Of a DNA stretch of 64,000 bases, positions 27,867-40,096 are shown piece by piece. The DNA lies in assembly GCF_900177515.1 (NCBI RefSeq), contig NZ_FXAK01000007.1:2154501-2218500 (forward strand), in the 5' to 3' direction. Position numbers and translations under genes: made by a program. The notes under the pieces were generated by a model that was not told the origin of the DNA, did no database searches, and saw only the letters and a program-made list of their open reading frames with translations. The number at the start of each line of letters is the position of its first letter. Within the stretch, counting starts at the first letter, position 1. Origin of the DNA: Azospirillum oryzae (GTDB lineage Bacteria > Pseudomonadota > Alphaproteobacteria > Azospirillales > Azospirillaceae).

Positions 27867-28775
27867 TCACTGTTGGGAAACCGGCGGCTGGGGGGTGCCG
27901 TTCCCGGAAGGTGCCTGCGACGCGGACTCCGGCGGCGCCTGCGACGCACCGCCCTGCCCGCTTCCCCCGCCGGTCTGCTGGCCGCTGGAGCCGGCGGCGC
28001 CGCGGGCCTGCTGCAGTTCGCGGTTCAGGCGCGCCACCTCCTGCGACAGGCGCTGCACCTCCTGGCGCATCGGCCCGGCCGAAGCATCGCCGCCAGCCGA
28101 GCCGGCGATTGCGGCCAGTGTCGCCGAATCGCGCATCCAGTAGGGCGACACGCCGTAATAGGTGTGGATCGCCATCGCCCACTGGCGGTCGTTCATGTTC
28201 GGGCGGTTCTTCTCGTCGAAGCGCGGGGCGTTGGTCAGCTTGTCCTTCGGCACGTTCAGGACATAGCCGTCGCCGGACGGGGTGAACAGCGCCCAAGGCA
28301 CGGGAAAGTCGCTGTCGCCAATGCCGAGGAAGCCGCCCAGTTCGACCACCGCATAGGCGACCCGCCCACTGGCGGGATCGATGATCAGTTCGGACACGCT
28401 GCCGAGATCCTTGCCGTCCGGACTGCGCAGCTTGGCGTCCTCAAGCTCGTCGGCGGCGACCGCGCGCGGGTGGGCGATGGAGTCCTGCAGGGCAGCCGCC
28501 TCGCCCAGGATGGCCTGACAGGCGGGGGCGTTGCCCTTCTGTGCCGCGGCCTGCGCCGCCTGCTGCAGGGCGCGGAGTTGCGCGGTTTCCTGCTGGGTCA
28601 CCGGAGCGGGGGTGCCGGGGCCGGCAGCCTCGAGAGCCGCCGCCTGCTGTCCCAGCCGGTCGAGCCCCGCTGCGCAGTCGTCGGCCGCCAACGCGGGCGC
28701 GGCAATGGACAGGGGTCCCAGCGCGGCCAGCAGCAGGGCCGTGCCCATGGTCCTACTGGGGGTCGGGCGCATCAT
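27867..28775 (-). CDS. PRC-barrel domain protein, secreted
   Basis: 302 residues. The ATG at 28775 follows GGAGG by eight bases, which decides the start. A signal peptide (MGTALLLAALGPLSIAAPALAAD) ends near residue 33. A helical Gln/Ala-rich region follows (about 40-110). The PRC-barrel spans about 120-200 (DAKLRSPDGKDLGSVSELIID, YAVVELGGFLGIGDSDFPVPW). The tail is a short coiled coil (EVQRLSQEVARLNRELQQA) and a Gly/Ser/Pro-rich end. Probably periplasmic; role unknown. It lies upstream of the DUF2892 gene and downstream of ureG. Confidence 0.78.
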   Translation of the reverse strand: MMRPTPSRTMGTALLLAALGPLSIAAPALAADDCAAGLDRLGQQAAALEAAGPGTPAPVTQQETAQLRALQQAAQAAAQKGNAPACQAILGEAAALQDSIAHPRAVAADELEDAKLRSPDGKDLGSVSELIIDPASGRVAYAVVELGGFLGIGDSDFPVPWALFTPSGDGYVLNVPKDKLTNAPRFDEKNRPNMNDRQWAMAIHTYYGVSPYWMRDSATLAAIAGSAGGDASAGPMRQEVQRLSQEVARLNRELQQARGAAGSSGQQTGGGSGQGGASQAPPESASQAPSGNGTPQPPVSQQ

Positions 28776-28873
28776 CGGGGCATCCTCCGGCTTGAATCGT
28801 CTCATGCCGTATGAACAGCATGGCCAAGCCGGAGGTTCCCGAGCGCGAATCTTCTTCCAGTTGTGAAGAAGGG

Positions 28874-29514
<641 letters not shown>

Positions 29515-29518
<4 letters not shown>

Positions 29519-30231
29519 GAGCGGAACAGCCTCGTATATTGGGTTTCGTGGATCATCGAGGTCCAGTCGACGGCCATCGCCCGGCCGCCGAGATCGTCGA
29601 GCGGGGCCGTCAGCGCCGCCTCCGCCGCCCGGTGGGTGATGGGGTCGAGCGCGGCCAGCGCCCGCTGCCCGTCGGTCTGGCCCAGCGGCACCAGCCGGAC
29701 GCCGGCCGACACCAGATTGGCGGCGAAAGCGTGCAGATAGGCGGTCAGCGCCGGCCCCTCCGCCACACCGATCAGCGCCGACACCAGCGCCACCGCCACC
29801 GCATAGGCGACGGGCCGGCCGGTTCCGGCGATTACCGCATCCCAGCGCGGCAGGTCATCGAGCGGCCATGCGGCGCGGATCGCCAGCAGGAAGGCCTGCC
29901 CCTGCGCCCGCGATTCGAGCGCCGTCTCGGCAGTGGCCCGCAGGATGTCGGCCCGCTCCACCGCCCAGGCGAAGCCGGCCTCGTCACCGGCCAGCACGGC
30001 GCGGTGGGCGGCGGCGAACAGCATGCCGTCGGTCCGCCCGGCGCCATGGCGCAGGATGCCGTCGAGCCAGACGATCATCGTCGCCCGATCCCGCACCAGC
30101 CCTTGCTCCACCGCCGCCTCGATCCCATGGCTGTAGGAAAAGCCGCCGACGGGAAAGCTGGGCGACAGCCACGCCAACAGGCGCGTCAGGGCGTGGGTGG
30201 AGACGCTATCCACCTCAGTGCGAATGCCCAT
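29515..30231 (-). CDS. ureF: Urease accessory protein UreF
   Basis: All-helical chaperone that joins UreD/UreH on apo-urease and recruits UreG. About 238 residues from the ATG at 30231; ATGs at 30243 and 30258 are alternatives. All of them overlap the end of ureE. The signature [29 protein letters not shown] is near the N-terminus, and [29 protein letters not shown] is the conserved central part. Confidence 0.94.
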
Positions 30232-30697
30232 GCCCGCCGCCATGCGAATGCCCACCATAGGCGCCGCCTTCCGGCATGAAGGGCGCCGTCACGTCGCGCA
30301 CTTCGGCCCCCAGCCCGCGCAGCATGTCCTCGATCACATGGTCGCGGCGCAGGCGGATGGTGTCGCCGACGATCTGCACCGGCAGGTGGCGGTTGCCCAG
30401 ATGCCAGGCGACCCGCGCGAAGGCCTCCACCGGGCCGGGCACGCGGACCTCCATCAGGTCCTCCGCGGCGGCGACCACGCGCAGAAAGCTGCCGTCGCCC
30501 AGTTCCAGCCCGTCGCCATCGTCCAGCGCCACCGCCCGCGGCAGGTCGAGCAGGAAGGCGCCGCCGGCATCGTCGGTCATCGCCATGCGGCGGCGAAAGC
30601 GGTCGTCGAACGCCAGCGTCACGGTGCCGGAGGCGCGCTCTGCCGGCCAATGGCCGCGGGCATGGACTCGGGTGGCGCGGCGGGTGGGATCGGTCAT
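30215..30697 (-). CDS. ureE: Urease accessory protein UreE (nickel metallochaperone)
   Basis: Binds and donates Ni2+ for urease assembly. 160 residues. The N-terminal peptide-binding domain is followed by the ferredoxin-like metal domain (HLGNRHLPVQIVGDTIRLRRDHVIEDMLRGLG). The tail is a His-rich [13 protein letters not shown] stretch for nickel. The start codon shares one base with the preceding murI stop (TGATG). Confidence 0.95.
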   Translation of the reverse strand: MTDPTRRATRVHARGHWPAERASGTVTLAFDDRFRRRMAMTDDAGGAFLLDLPRAVALDDGDGLELGDGSFLRVVAAAEDLMEVRVPGPVEAFARVAWHLGNRHLPVQIVGDTIRLRRDHVIEDMLRGLGAEVRDVTAPFMPEGGAYGGHSHGGGHGHSH

Positions 30698-31557
30698 CAG
30701 CTAAGCCGTTCGAAGGGGGTCGGGTGACCGAAGAATCGGCCGGCCAGTTCGCTGACCAGCGCCGCGTCCCCGGTGGTGAAAAAGCGCAGGCCCTTTTCGG
30801 ATGGATCGGGGCGGTATTCGGGGTGGCGGTCGAGATACTGCTCCAGCGAGCGGGCGGTCAGGGTCGGCTGGCACAGCACCTCCACCCCCGGCGGCAGGGC
30901 GCGGGCGAACAGGTGACGGACCAGCGGGTAATGGGTGCATCCCAAAACCACCGTGTCCAGCGGCTGGCTCCCCATCTTGTCCAGCAGGACGCGGACATAG
31001 CCGGCCACCGCCGGTTCGATCTCGTCATCCGAGGCCCCGCGCTCGATCAGCGGCACGAGGTCGGGGCAGGCCTGCTGCACGACGCGGACGGAGGGGGCGC
31101 GCTTGCCGATCTCGCGCGGGAAGGAGCCGGAGTTGACCGTCGCCGCCGTGGCGAAGATGCCGACGCTGCGCGGTTCGGCGAGATGGTCGGGCGGGACCGT
31201 GTCGATCATCCACGATACGCGTGTGATCGCCTCCACCATCGGCACCAGCACGCCCAGGACATTGCGGCCGGGATGGGCGGACGGCAGCCATTCCTGCTGC
31301 AGCCGGCGCAGCGCCACCGCGGCTGCGGTGTTGCAGGCGATGACGACCAACCGGCAGCCCTGCTCGAACAGCCGGTCCATCCCGGCGATGGTCAGCCGGT
31401 AGATGTCGTCCTCGCTGCGCGGGCCGTAGGGAGCGGCGGCATGGTCGCCGAGATAGACGAAGGGCCGGTCGGGTGCCGCATCCACCAGGGCGCGCAACAC
31501 CGTCAATCCGCCATGTCCTGAGTCGAATACACCGATCAACTGTTTGAGCCTTCGCAA
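30697..31557 (-). CDS. murI: Glutamate racemase within the urease operon
   Basis: Interconverts L- and D-glutamate for peptidoglycan, cofactor-independent. 286 residues. Active-site regions are GVFDSGHGGLTVLRAL (catalytic Asp region), VIACNTAAAVALRR (first Cys) and VVLGCTHYPLVRHLF (second Cys). An in-frame TAA sits two codons before the start, so translation must begin at the TTG at 31557 (or a later TTG). GGGAGAGGG upstream is a fitting Shine-Dalgarno and belongs to the adjacent intergenic repeat. It couples to ureE by a one-base overlap, so it is genuinely inside the operon between ureC and ureE. Confidence 0.9.
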   Translation of the reverse strand: MRRLKQLIGVFDSGHGGLTVLRALVDAAPDRPFVYLGDHAAAPYGPRSEDDIYRLTIAGMDRLFEQGCRLVVIACNTAAAVALRRLQQEWLPSAHPGRNVLGVLVPMVEAITRVSWMIDTVPPDHLAEPRSVGIFATAATVNSGSFPREIGKRAPSVRVVQQACPDLVPLIERGASDDEIEPAVAGYVRVLLDKMGSQPLDTVVLGCTHYPLVRHLFARALPPGVEVLCQPTLTARSLEQYLDRHPEYRPDPSEKGLRFFTTGDAALVSELAGRFFGHPTPFERLS

Positions 31558-31563
31558 CCATTA

Positions 31564-31711
31564 CCCTCTCCCGCCCCGGGAGAGGGAGGGACCCGCCGAA
31601 GGCGGGAGGGTGATGGGGGATCCGGACATGGATTCTGATCCTTGCCTTACCCCTCACCCTTCCCAAGCTTCGCTTGGGCCCCTTCCCTCTCCCGGGACGG
31701 GAGAGGGAGCG
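31564..31711. repeat. BIME-like palindromic intergenic element (copy A)
   Basis: Two inverted modules of about 57 bp flank a ~30-bp centre. Each module starts with CCCTCTCCCG paired to CGGGAGAGGG and carries a second, variable hairpin (CCCGCC-GAA-GGCGGG on the left; CCCAAGC-GAA-GCTTGGG, read in the same sense, on the right). The outer stem sequence is conserved while the inner stem differs yet still pairs. It sits inside the urease operon between ureC and murI. A relative lies at 36989-37113. Confidence 0.7.
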
Positions 31712-31716
31712 TACCA

Positions 31717-33426
<1,710 letters not shown>

Positions 33427-33453
33427 TGTCGTTCGCCCTTCCCTGTCGGCCCG

Positions 33454-33759
33454 TCAGAGGGCGCCGTTGACCTTGCGGTTGAAGCCGATCACCACCCGGT
33501 CGCCGCCATAGGCGACCAGTGACACGCGCCGGGTCTGGCCGGGCTCGAAACGCACCGCCGTTCCGGCCGGAATGTCGAGCCGGAAGCCTCTAGCCTTCTC
33601 GCGGTCGAAGGTCAGCGCGCTGTTGGTCTCGTAGAAGTGGAAGTGCGAGCCGACCTGGATCGGGCGGTCGCCGGCATTGGCGACGTCGAGTTCGACGGTA
33701 TCGCGGCCGTCGTTCAACACGATCTCGCCGGCCGCCGGGAAGATTTCACCGGGTTTCAT
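33454..33759 (-). CDS. ureB: Urease subunit beta
   Basis: Structural subunit of 101 residues, standard for a three-subunit bacterial urease. [20 protein letters not shown], then [39 protein letters not shown] define the family. It lies between ureA (13 bases) and ureC. Confidence 0.97.
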   Translation of the reverse strand: MKPGEIFPAAGEIVLNDGRDTVELDVANAGDRPIQVGSHFHFYETNSALTFDREKARGFRLDIPAGTAVRFEPGQTRRVSLVAYGGDRVVIGFNRKVNGAL

Positions 33760-33772
33760 CGGGCAGTCCCCC

Positions 33773-34075
33773 TCAACGGATCGGCTGGTGGACGGTGACG
33801 AGCTTGGTGCCGTCGGGGAAGGTCGCCTCGACCTGGATGTCGTGGATCATGTCGGCCACGCCGTCCATCACCTGATCGCGGGTCAGCACGGTGGCCCCGT
33901 CGCGCATCAGTTCGGCCACCGTGCGGCCGTCGCGCGCGCCTTCCACCACATAGTCGGTGATGAGGGCGACCGCCTCCGGATGGTTCAGCTTGACCCCGCG
34001 TTCCAGCCGCCGCCGCGCCACCATCGCCGCCATCGCAACGAGCAGCTTGTCCTTCTCGCGCCCTGTCAGGTTCAT
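33773..34075 (-). CDS. ureA: Urease subunit gamma
   Basis: Structural subunit of 100 residues from the ATG at 34075. The open frame runs upstream, but [23 protein letters not shown] is the canonical start. [22 protein letters not shown] and [23 protein letters not shown] are family hallmarks. It is the first structural gene after ureD, which ends 124 bases upstream. Confidence 0.97.
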   Translation of the reverse strand: MNLTGREKDKLLVAMAAMVARRRLERGVKLNHPEAVALITDYVVEGARDGRTVAELMRDGATVLTRDQVMDGVADMIHDIQVEATFPDGTKLVTVHQPIR

Positions 34076-34199
34076 CGGGGGATTGCCCTTTCGCCGCCCT
34101 GTTCGTTGCCGGCGATTATGCCACGCTGAGGCGGCACGCCAAGTGCGTCGTATGACGTAGAGGGTTGAAACAATTGATGCCAAAGCCTGGACTTGGCTT

Positions 34200-35102
34200 T
34201 TACACCTCCCAAAGCCGCGGCAGGCGGGTGGGCAGGCCGGCGGCCTCGGCGCGCAAACCCGACCACAGCATCGCATAGGCCCGGCGCACCGCACGGGCAT
34301 CGCCGCCGAGAATGCGGACGATCAGCAACCCGTCCAGCGCGGTGGCGCCGATGCGGGCGCCTTCCGACGATTGGGCCAGCGGTTCGGCCAAGGCACGGAC
34401 GGCATCGAGATGGCGTGGGGCGTCGGGAGCGGCGTGCAGCAGGGTGGCGCAGGCGGCGGCTCCACCGAAGCCGGCGGGGTGGGCCAGCGCCTCGGCGATG
34501 TCGTCGTCCAGATGCAGGGCGTCGGCCCAGATCAGCCGGCCATCGCGCGCGACCTCCCAGGCGTCGCGGATCAGGCCGCGGGTGACCGTCTCGCCGAAGG
34601 CGGCGCGGCCGAAGACCAGCATCTCGCCGGCGATGACGCGGCCATTGCCCGACAGGTCGATCCGGGTCAGCCGGCGCAGGCGGGAGCCTTCGAAGACGAT
34701 CGCCTCCTGCGGCATCCATTCCAGCCACGCGCCGTCCTCCACCGACAAAGCGGTGTCGATGCGGCAGTCGGCGCCGGTGGAGCGATAGACCTTCTCGGCC
34801 GCCTGGGTGGTGACCAGCGCCCTGGCGCCCGACCCAACCGACAGCGCGATGTCCATGCGGTCGCCGCCGACCATCCCGCCGGACGTGGTGGCGAGCACCG
34901 CGATAGGCAGGTCATCGCGGCGCGGCGTCGGCATCAGCACCCGCAGCGGGTCGTGATGGTAGAGGGTCGCCAGCCTGGTCTCGCCATGGCGATGTTCGAA
35001 CCGGACGGTCGCGGCGCCATGGACGGCGACCTTCTTTTCCTCGGGAGCCGTCACTTCCGGCCTGTCGGCCACCGCCACCTGAACCAAGCGCCCGCTCCCC
35101 AA
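34200..35102 (-). CDS. ureD: Urease accessory protein UreD (UreH)
   Basis: Accessory protein that binds apo-urease together with UreF and UreG. About 300 residues. Motifs are [35 protein letters not shown] and [19 protein letters not shown], all typical of UreD. The longest frame opens with a TTG at 35102; internal GTG codons about 20 residues later are equally possible, so the start is uncertain. First gene of the operon. Confidence 0.92.
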   Translation of the reverse strand: MGSGRLVQVAVADRPEVTAPEEKKVAVHGAATVRFEHRHGETRLATLYHHDPLRVLMPTPRRDDLPIAVLATTSGGMVGGDRMDIALSVGSGARALVTTQAAEKVYRSTGADCRIDTALSVEDGAWLEWMPQEAIVFEGSRLRRLTRIDLSGNGRVIAGEMLVFGRAAFGETVTRGLIRDAWEVARDGRLIWADALHLDDDIAEALAHPAGFGGAAACATLLHAAPDAPRHLDAVRALAEPLAQSSEGARIGATALDGLLIVRILGGDARAVRRAYAMLWSGLRAEAAGLPTRLPRLWEV

Positions 35103-35197
35103 CTGCCAACTGGATGATGCGGGCGCCAGTCTGCCGGAAGCGGGGCCGTTCAGGCAATGCGGACGAACACTCCGCTCCGCTCAGCCTTCGCCCCCGC

Positions 35198-35917
35198 TCA
35201 GCCTTCGCCGTTGAAGCAGCCGTTGCGGGCGGCGACCACCGCGACCTGGGTGCGGTTGCGCACGCCGAGCTTCTGCATGATGGCGCGCACATGCACCTTC
35301 ACCGTGCCTTCCAGCACGCCCAGACCGCGGGCGATCTCCTTGTTGGAATGCCCGGCCAGCAGCAGCTCGAAGACGTCGCGCTGGCGGTCGGTCAGGCGGT
35401 CGAGGATGTCGTCGTTGCCGCGCGGCCCCTCCGCCAGCGCCCCGTTCAGCACCGCGCGCGGCAGCGGCAGGAAGATGTCGCCGCTGAGCGCCAGCGAGAT
35501 GGCATGCTCCAGCACCTCCGGCGGACTGGTCTTCAACACATAGCCGCGGGCGCCCATGCGGACGCTGTCGACAATGTCGGCAACTTCGTCGGAATTGGTG
35601 AGGATCAGGACCGGCACGTCGCCCAGCGTGTCTTTCAGCCGGCGCAGCCCGGCGATGGCGCCGCCGCCGGCATCCTCGTCGTCCACGCGCGGCGGACCGG
35701 GATCGTACAGGACCAGGGCCAGCTCGGGGGTCTGGCGGCCGATGTTCAGCGCTTCATCCAACGACCCGGCCTCCAGCACGCGCGTCCCAGGGCAGATTTC
35801 GCCGATGGACAGAGCGAAGCCATGGCGCACCATCGGCTGCTCGTCGACCACCAGAAAAATCCGCGTGGGATTGCCCGCGCTACGCGAACCACCGCGCGCT
35901 TGAAGCTCGAACTCCAT
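35198..35917 (-). CDS. LuxR-type (NarL/FixJ) response regulator
   Basis: 239 residues. The receiver has the acidic pair in FLVVDEQPM, a phospho-acceptor Asp72 in LVLYDPGPP and the conserved Lys in GYVLKTSP. The C-terminal GerE/LuxR helix-turn-helix (LTDRQRDVFELLLAGHSNKEIARGLGV, TVKVHVRAIMQKLGV) spans about 170-230. No histidine kinase is adjacent. It is divergent from a second regulator of the same architecture across a 391-bp gap rich in inverted repeats. Target and signal are unknown. Confidence 0.87.
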   Translation of the reverse strand: MEFELQARGGSRSAGNPTRIFLVVDEQPMVRHGFALSIGEICPGTRVLEAGSLDEALNIGRQTPELALVLYDPGPPRVDDEDAGGGAIAGLRRLKDTLGDVPVLILTNSDEVADIVDSVRMGARGYVLKTSPPEVLEHAISLALSGDIFLPLPRAVLNGALAEGPRGNDDILDRLTDRQRDVFELLLAGHSNKEIARGLGVLEGTVKVHVRAIMQKLGVRNRTQVAVVAARNGCFNGEG

Positions 35918-36308
35918 CGTGTCCCCTTATTCTCAGCGGACCGCTCCTCAGTAGGGCCAAGAACACCAAAAAGCCCCAACGGAAAAGCGGTTCATTCGCG
36001 CCGCTCTTTGGCGCAGCTACCCCTAAATATCGAATGAACGGACCTGCGTTCAATTCCCTGCCAAATCTGATCTATTGCCTGTGACTTTCCTGTTCTCACC
36101 TTGCGCCGTTGGTTAATGAACCGTATAAATCATCCCGGCATGAAGCGTAAAGCCCGCTGTTCCGAACAATATTGTTCTAATTTTCTATGTTCGGAGTCTG
36201 CGTGGGCCGGATCGACCGGTCCGGTCCTTGGCCTGATCCTTCAGGCGCGGACAAAAAGGGGGGATCGCCGCCGCCCGGCAATAAGGGTGGCTCAGCGGAG
36301 GATGATCA
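35918..36308. promoter_or_regulatory. 391-bp divergent control region between two LuxR-type regulators
   Basis: There is no gene here. Three inverted repeats stand out. GTTCATTCG (35990-35998) pairs with CGAATGAAC (36031-36039). GAACAATATTGTTC (36164-36177) is a perfect 14-bp palindrome. TCCGAACA (36161-36168) pairs with TGTTCGGA (36188-36195) and overlaps the palindrome. The stretch 36100-36195 is markedly AT-rich compared with its surroundings and probably holds promoters. A good Shine-Dalgarno (GCGGAGGATGATCA) precedes the ATG at 36309. Confidence 0.5.
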
Positions 36309-36977
36309 ATGACGACATGGAATGTGATGCTGGTCGACCATGACCGGCTGTTTTCGGCGGCCTTGGCAACGTTGATCGGCGGCGGCCCCTTCCGGGTCAG
36401 CGCCCACGCGGCCAGCGCCGACGACGCGCTCGACCTCATTGCCGACGGCGAGGAGCCCGACCTGATCGTGCTGGCGCTCCAGGACGGCATGCCTGAGGAG
36501 ATCGCCGGCATCCGGCGCCTGCGCGACGGCACGTCGGCGCGGATCGCGGTGCTGGCCGACACCATCGCCGACCGCAGCCTGTCCCAGTCGCTGAAGGCCG
36601 GCGCCGACGCCTATCTGAACAAGAGCATGTCGAGCGAGAGCCTGCTGCGCTCGCTGCGGCTGGTGATGCTGGGCGAGGTGGTCTATCCGACCCATGTCGC
36701 CGGCCTGCTGATGGCCGCCGCCAACGAGCGCCCGCAGCACAGCCCGACCCCGATCGCCATGCCGCCCAGCGGCGACCTGTCGAAGCGCGAGGTGCAGATC
36801 CTGCGCTGCCTGCTGGCCGGCCAGTCGAACAAGGCCATCGCCCGCAACCTGCACATCACGGAATCGACCGTGAAGATGCATTTCAAGAACGTGATGCGGA
36901 AGATCAACGCGCAGAACCGCACGCAGGCGGCGGTGTGGGCGATCCAGAACGGGCTTTCGCCGTTGGTGTCGGCGTAG
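36309..36977 (+). CDS. LuxR-type regulator with atypical receiver domain
   Basis: 222 residues. A receiver-like domain (about 5-125) keeps the first acidic residues (LVDHDRLF) and the Lys (YLNKSMSS), but the phospho-acceptor position reads DLIVLALQDGMP. Ala56 is where Asp is expected, and the nearest Asp (59) is displaced. The C-terminal LuxR helix-turn-helix (LSKREVQILRCLLAGQSNKAIARNL, TVKMHFKNVMRKI) is intact. It may act without phosphorylation. Azospirillum FlcA-like regulators share this architecture, but identity cannot be claimed. Confidence 0.83.
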   Translation: MTTWNVMLVDHDRLFSAALATLIGGGPFRVSAHAASADDALDLIADGEEPDLIVLALQDGMPEEIAGIRRLRDGTSARIAVLADTIADRSLSQSLKAGADAYLNKSMSSESLLRSLRLVMLGEVVYPTHVAGLLMAAANERPQHSPTPIAMPPSGDLSKREVQILRCLLAGQSNKAIARNLHITESTVKMHFKNVMRKINAQNRTQAAVWAIQNGLSPLVSA

Positions 36978-36988
36978 GCGGGGATTGC

Positions 36989-37113
36989 CCCCTCCCTTCC
37001 CATGCTTTCGCATGGGCGCCTTCCCTCCCCCGCTTCGCGGGAGAGGGGCGATTTGCGATAGCCGGAACAGTCCCCTCTCCCGCAAAGCGGGGGAGGGTTA
37101 GGGAGGGGGCAGA
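36989..37113. repeat. BIME-like palindromic intergenic element (copy B)
   Basis: Same architecture as the element at 31564-31711. The left module holds CCCATGC-TTTC-GCATGGG and CCCCGCTTCGCGGGAGAGGGG. The right module, inverted, is CCCCTCTCCCGC-AAA-GCGGGGGAGGG. A 23-bp centre separates them. It lies between the convergent ends of the LuxR-type and PfpI-like genes, where it may also act as a bidirectional terminator. Confidence 0.65.
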
Positions 37114-37122
37114 AGCGCTCCC

Positions 37123-37695
37123 CTACTCCGCCGCGTGGCGATGGCCGGGGTGGCGGCCTTCACAGAATTCCTCGATCATTTTGCGGCAGAAGGCCGGAAT
37201 GTCGTCGGGCTTGCGCGAGGTGACCAGACCATGGTCGGTCACCACCTGCTCGTCGACCCAGGTCGCGCCCGCGTTGCGCAGGTCGGTCTGCAGCGACGGC
37301 CAGGAGGTCATGCGCTTGCCGCGCACGCCGCCGGCGTCGATCAGCGTCCAGGGGCCGTGACAAATTGCGGCGATGGGACGATCCGAAGTCACGAAGCTCT
37401 TCACGAACTCGATCGCCTTCGGCTCCAGCCGCAGGCTGTCCGGATTCATCACGCCGCCCGGCAGCATCAGCGCGTCATAGCGGCCGGCATCGGCCTGGTC
37501 GAGCGTCACGTCGACATCGACCTTGTCGCCACGGTCATGGTGGTTCCAGCCCTGAATCTGCCCGCTTTTCGGGGCAACCACATGCACGGTGGCACCGGCG
37601 TCGCGCAGGGCCTTCACCGGCTCGGTCAGCTCCACCTGTTCGAAGCCGTCGGTGGCGAGAACGGCCACGGTTTTTCCATTGAGGTTCTTAGCCAT
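37123..37695 (-). CDS. DJ-1/PfpI family protein (class I glutamine amidotransferase-like)
   Basis: 190 residues. The PfpI fold is shown by VAVLATDGFEQVELTEPVKAL, YDALMLPGGVMNPDSLR and the nucleophile elbow PIAAICHGPWTLIDA with its Cys-His. SWPSLQTDLRNAGATWVDEQVV is typical of the YhbO/PfpI branch, described as stress-related deglycases or chaperones. It is cytoplasmic. It is convergent with the LuxR-type gene. Confidence 0.88.
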   Translation of the reverse strand: MAKNLNGKTVAVLATDGFEQVELTEPVKALRDAGATVHVVAPKSGQIQGWNHHDRGDKVDVDVTLDQADAGRYDALMLPGGVMNPDSLRLEPKAIEFVKSFVTSDRPIAAICHGPWTLIDAGGVRGKRMTSWPSLQTDLRNAGATWVDEQVVTDHGLVTSRKPDDIPAFCRKMIEEFCEGRHPGHRHAAE

Positions 37696-37827
37696 GGAGG
37701 GGCTTCCTTCGCTGTTGGTTATGCCGCAGCAACCGGATTACCCCTGCATGGTTCCCTGGGAACTGTCCCGCAATTCCCATGTTGATTGTGACATACGAGA
37801 CACACATCAACGATGGGAGCCCGAATC

Positions 37828-38184
37828 ATGAGGTTCCAGACCCTATTGGCCGGCCTTGCGCTGGCAGCGACCCTGCCATTCGCCCACATCGAGTCGGTCC
37901 AGGCCGCGGATCCGCGCGCCGGCGACGATCTTGTCGGGCTCGAAGTGACCGGTCTGCTCGGCGAGGAGCTGGGCCAGATCGTTTCGGTTTCGCCCAGCGC
38001 CGACGGTAAGGACACCAGCATCCTGGTCGAGGCCAGCGGCATGCTGGATGTCGGCCACCGCTTCTTCACCGTCTCCCGCTCGCAACTGTCGCCGGGCGAG
38101 GACGTGGACACCGTCACCTACAAGAAGACCGCGCAGGACGTGATCCGCCGCATCCACAACGACACCCAGGTCGCGGAGCGCTGA
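37828..38184 (+). CDS. Small secreted PRC-barrel-like protein
   Basis: 118 residues from the ATG at 37828, which follows GGGAG at proper spacing. A signal peptide ends near residue 27 (VQAAD). The mature part (DLVGLEVTGLLGEELGQIVSVSP, then VGHRFFTVSRSQLSPG) resembles a PRC-barrel, as does the 302-residue protein at 27867-28775. Function unknown; probably periplasmic. It is divergent from the PfpI-like gene. Confidence 0.65.
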   Translation: MRFQTLLAGLALAATLPFAHIESVQAADPRAGDDLVGLEVTGLLGEELGQIVSVSPSADGKDTSILVEASGMLDVGHRFFTVSRSQLSPGEDVDTVTYKKTAQDVIRRIHNDTQVAER

Positions 38185-38212
38185 ACCGGCGCCCCGCGCG
38201 CCATACCGCGCC

Positions 38213-38683
38213 TCAGGCCGGTTCGTCGGGGTGGCAGGGTTTGCAGCCGGTGGGCCAGGGCTCGCCCAGATCCTCCACCACCATGCGCCAGGACTCCCCG
38301 TCCAGGCGGACGCAGCCGCCGCCGGCGAAATGCAGGGCGATCCCGCCCTCCATCGTCTCCATCGACAGCAATTCCAGGATCCGGCCGCGGTCCTTAAGAT
38401 CGAAGCCGCGCAGCTTGGCGCCGGTCACCCCATCCACCCGCACGCCGCAATGGACCCGCTCGTAGGGGGCCAGATCGTCGTCGTCGGCGGAGGGACCGGG
38501 ACGCGGGCGGTCGGCGGCTTCCCAGCGGAAGCGGTTGACGACCATGACGAACCGCTTGTCGTCGGGCTGGAAGCACATGTCGCCGACCGGAAGGATGGCG
38601 TCCTGCAGGCAAGCGGAGACGACCTTCAGATCCTCCTCGTCTTCGGCACGCAGGCGGATCGGGGTCATGGCTGAGGCCGTCAT
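38213..38683 (-). CDS. DUF2948 family protein
   Basis: 156 residues from the ATG at 38683 (38668 is possible). LRAEDEEDLKVVSACLQDAILPVGDM and RFVMVVNRFRWE are DUF2948 signatures, and the region ends in ALHFAGGGCVRLDGESWRMVVEDLGEPWPT. In many Alphaproteobacteria DUF2948 lies between murA and hisD; here it follows murA but hisD is not adjacent. Function unknown. Confidence 0.85.
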   Translation of the reverse strand: MTASAMTPIRLRAEDEEDLKVVSACLQDAILPVGDMCFQPDDKRFVMVVNRFRWEAADRPRPGPSADDDDLAPYERVHCGVRVDGVTGAKLRGFDLKDRGRILELLSMETMEGGIALHFAGGGCVRLDGESWRMVVEDLGEPWPTGCKPCHPDEPA

Positions 38684-38748
38684 GATCGGGGGCACCTCTC
38701 GGGGAATGGCCAACCTTATCGGGATGGCGGGAGGGGCGCCCCCGCCGC

Positions 38749-40041
<1,293 letters not shown>

Positions 40042-40096
40042 GGACCTGTTTCTTTCGCGGATACGCCTTCGGAAAAGGCGTTCAGATTAGGAGTGC

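Noticed and set aside
34076-34199. A gene between ureA and ureD
   Set aside because: The 124-bp gap has no open frame with a start and plausible coding pattern; it is probably operon leader or spacer sequence.
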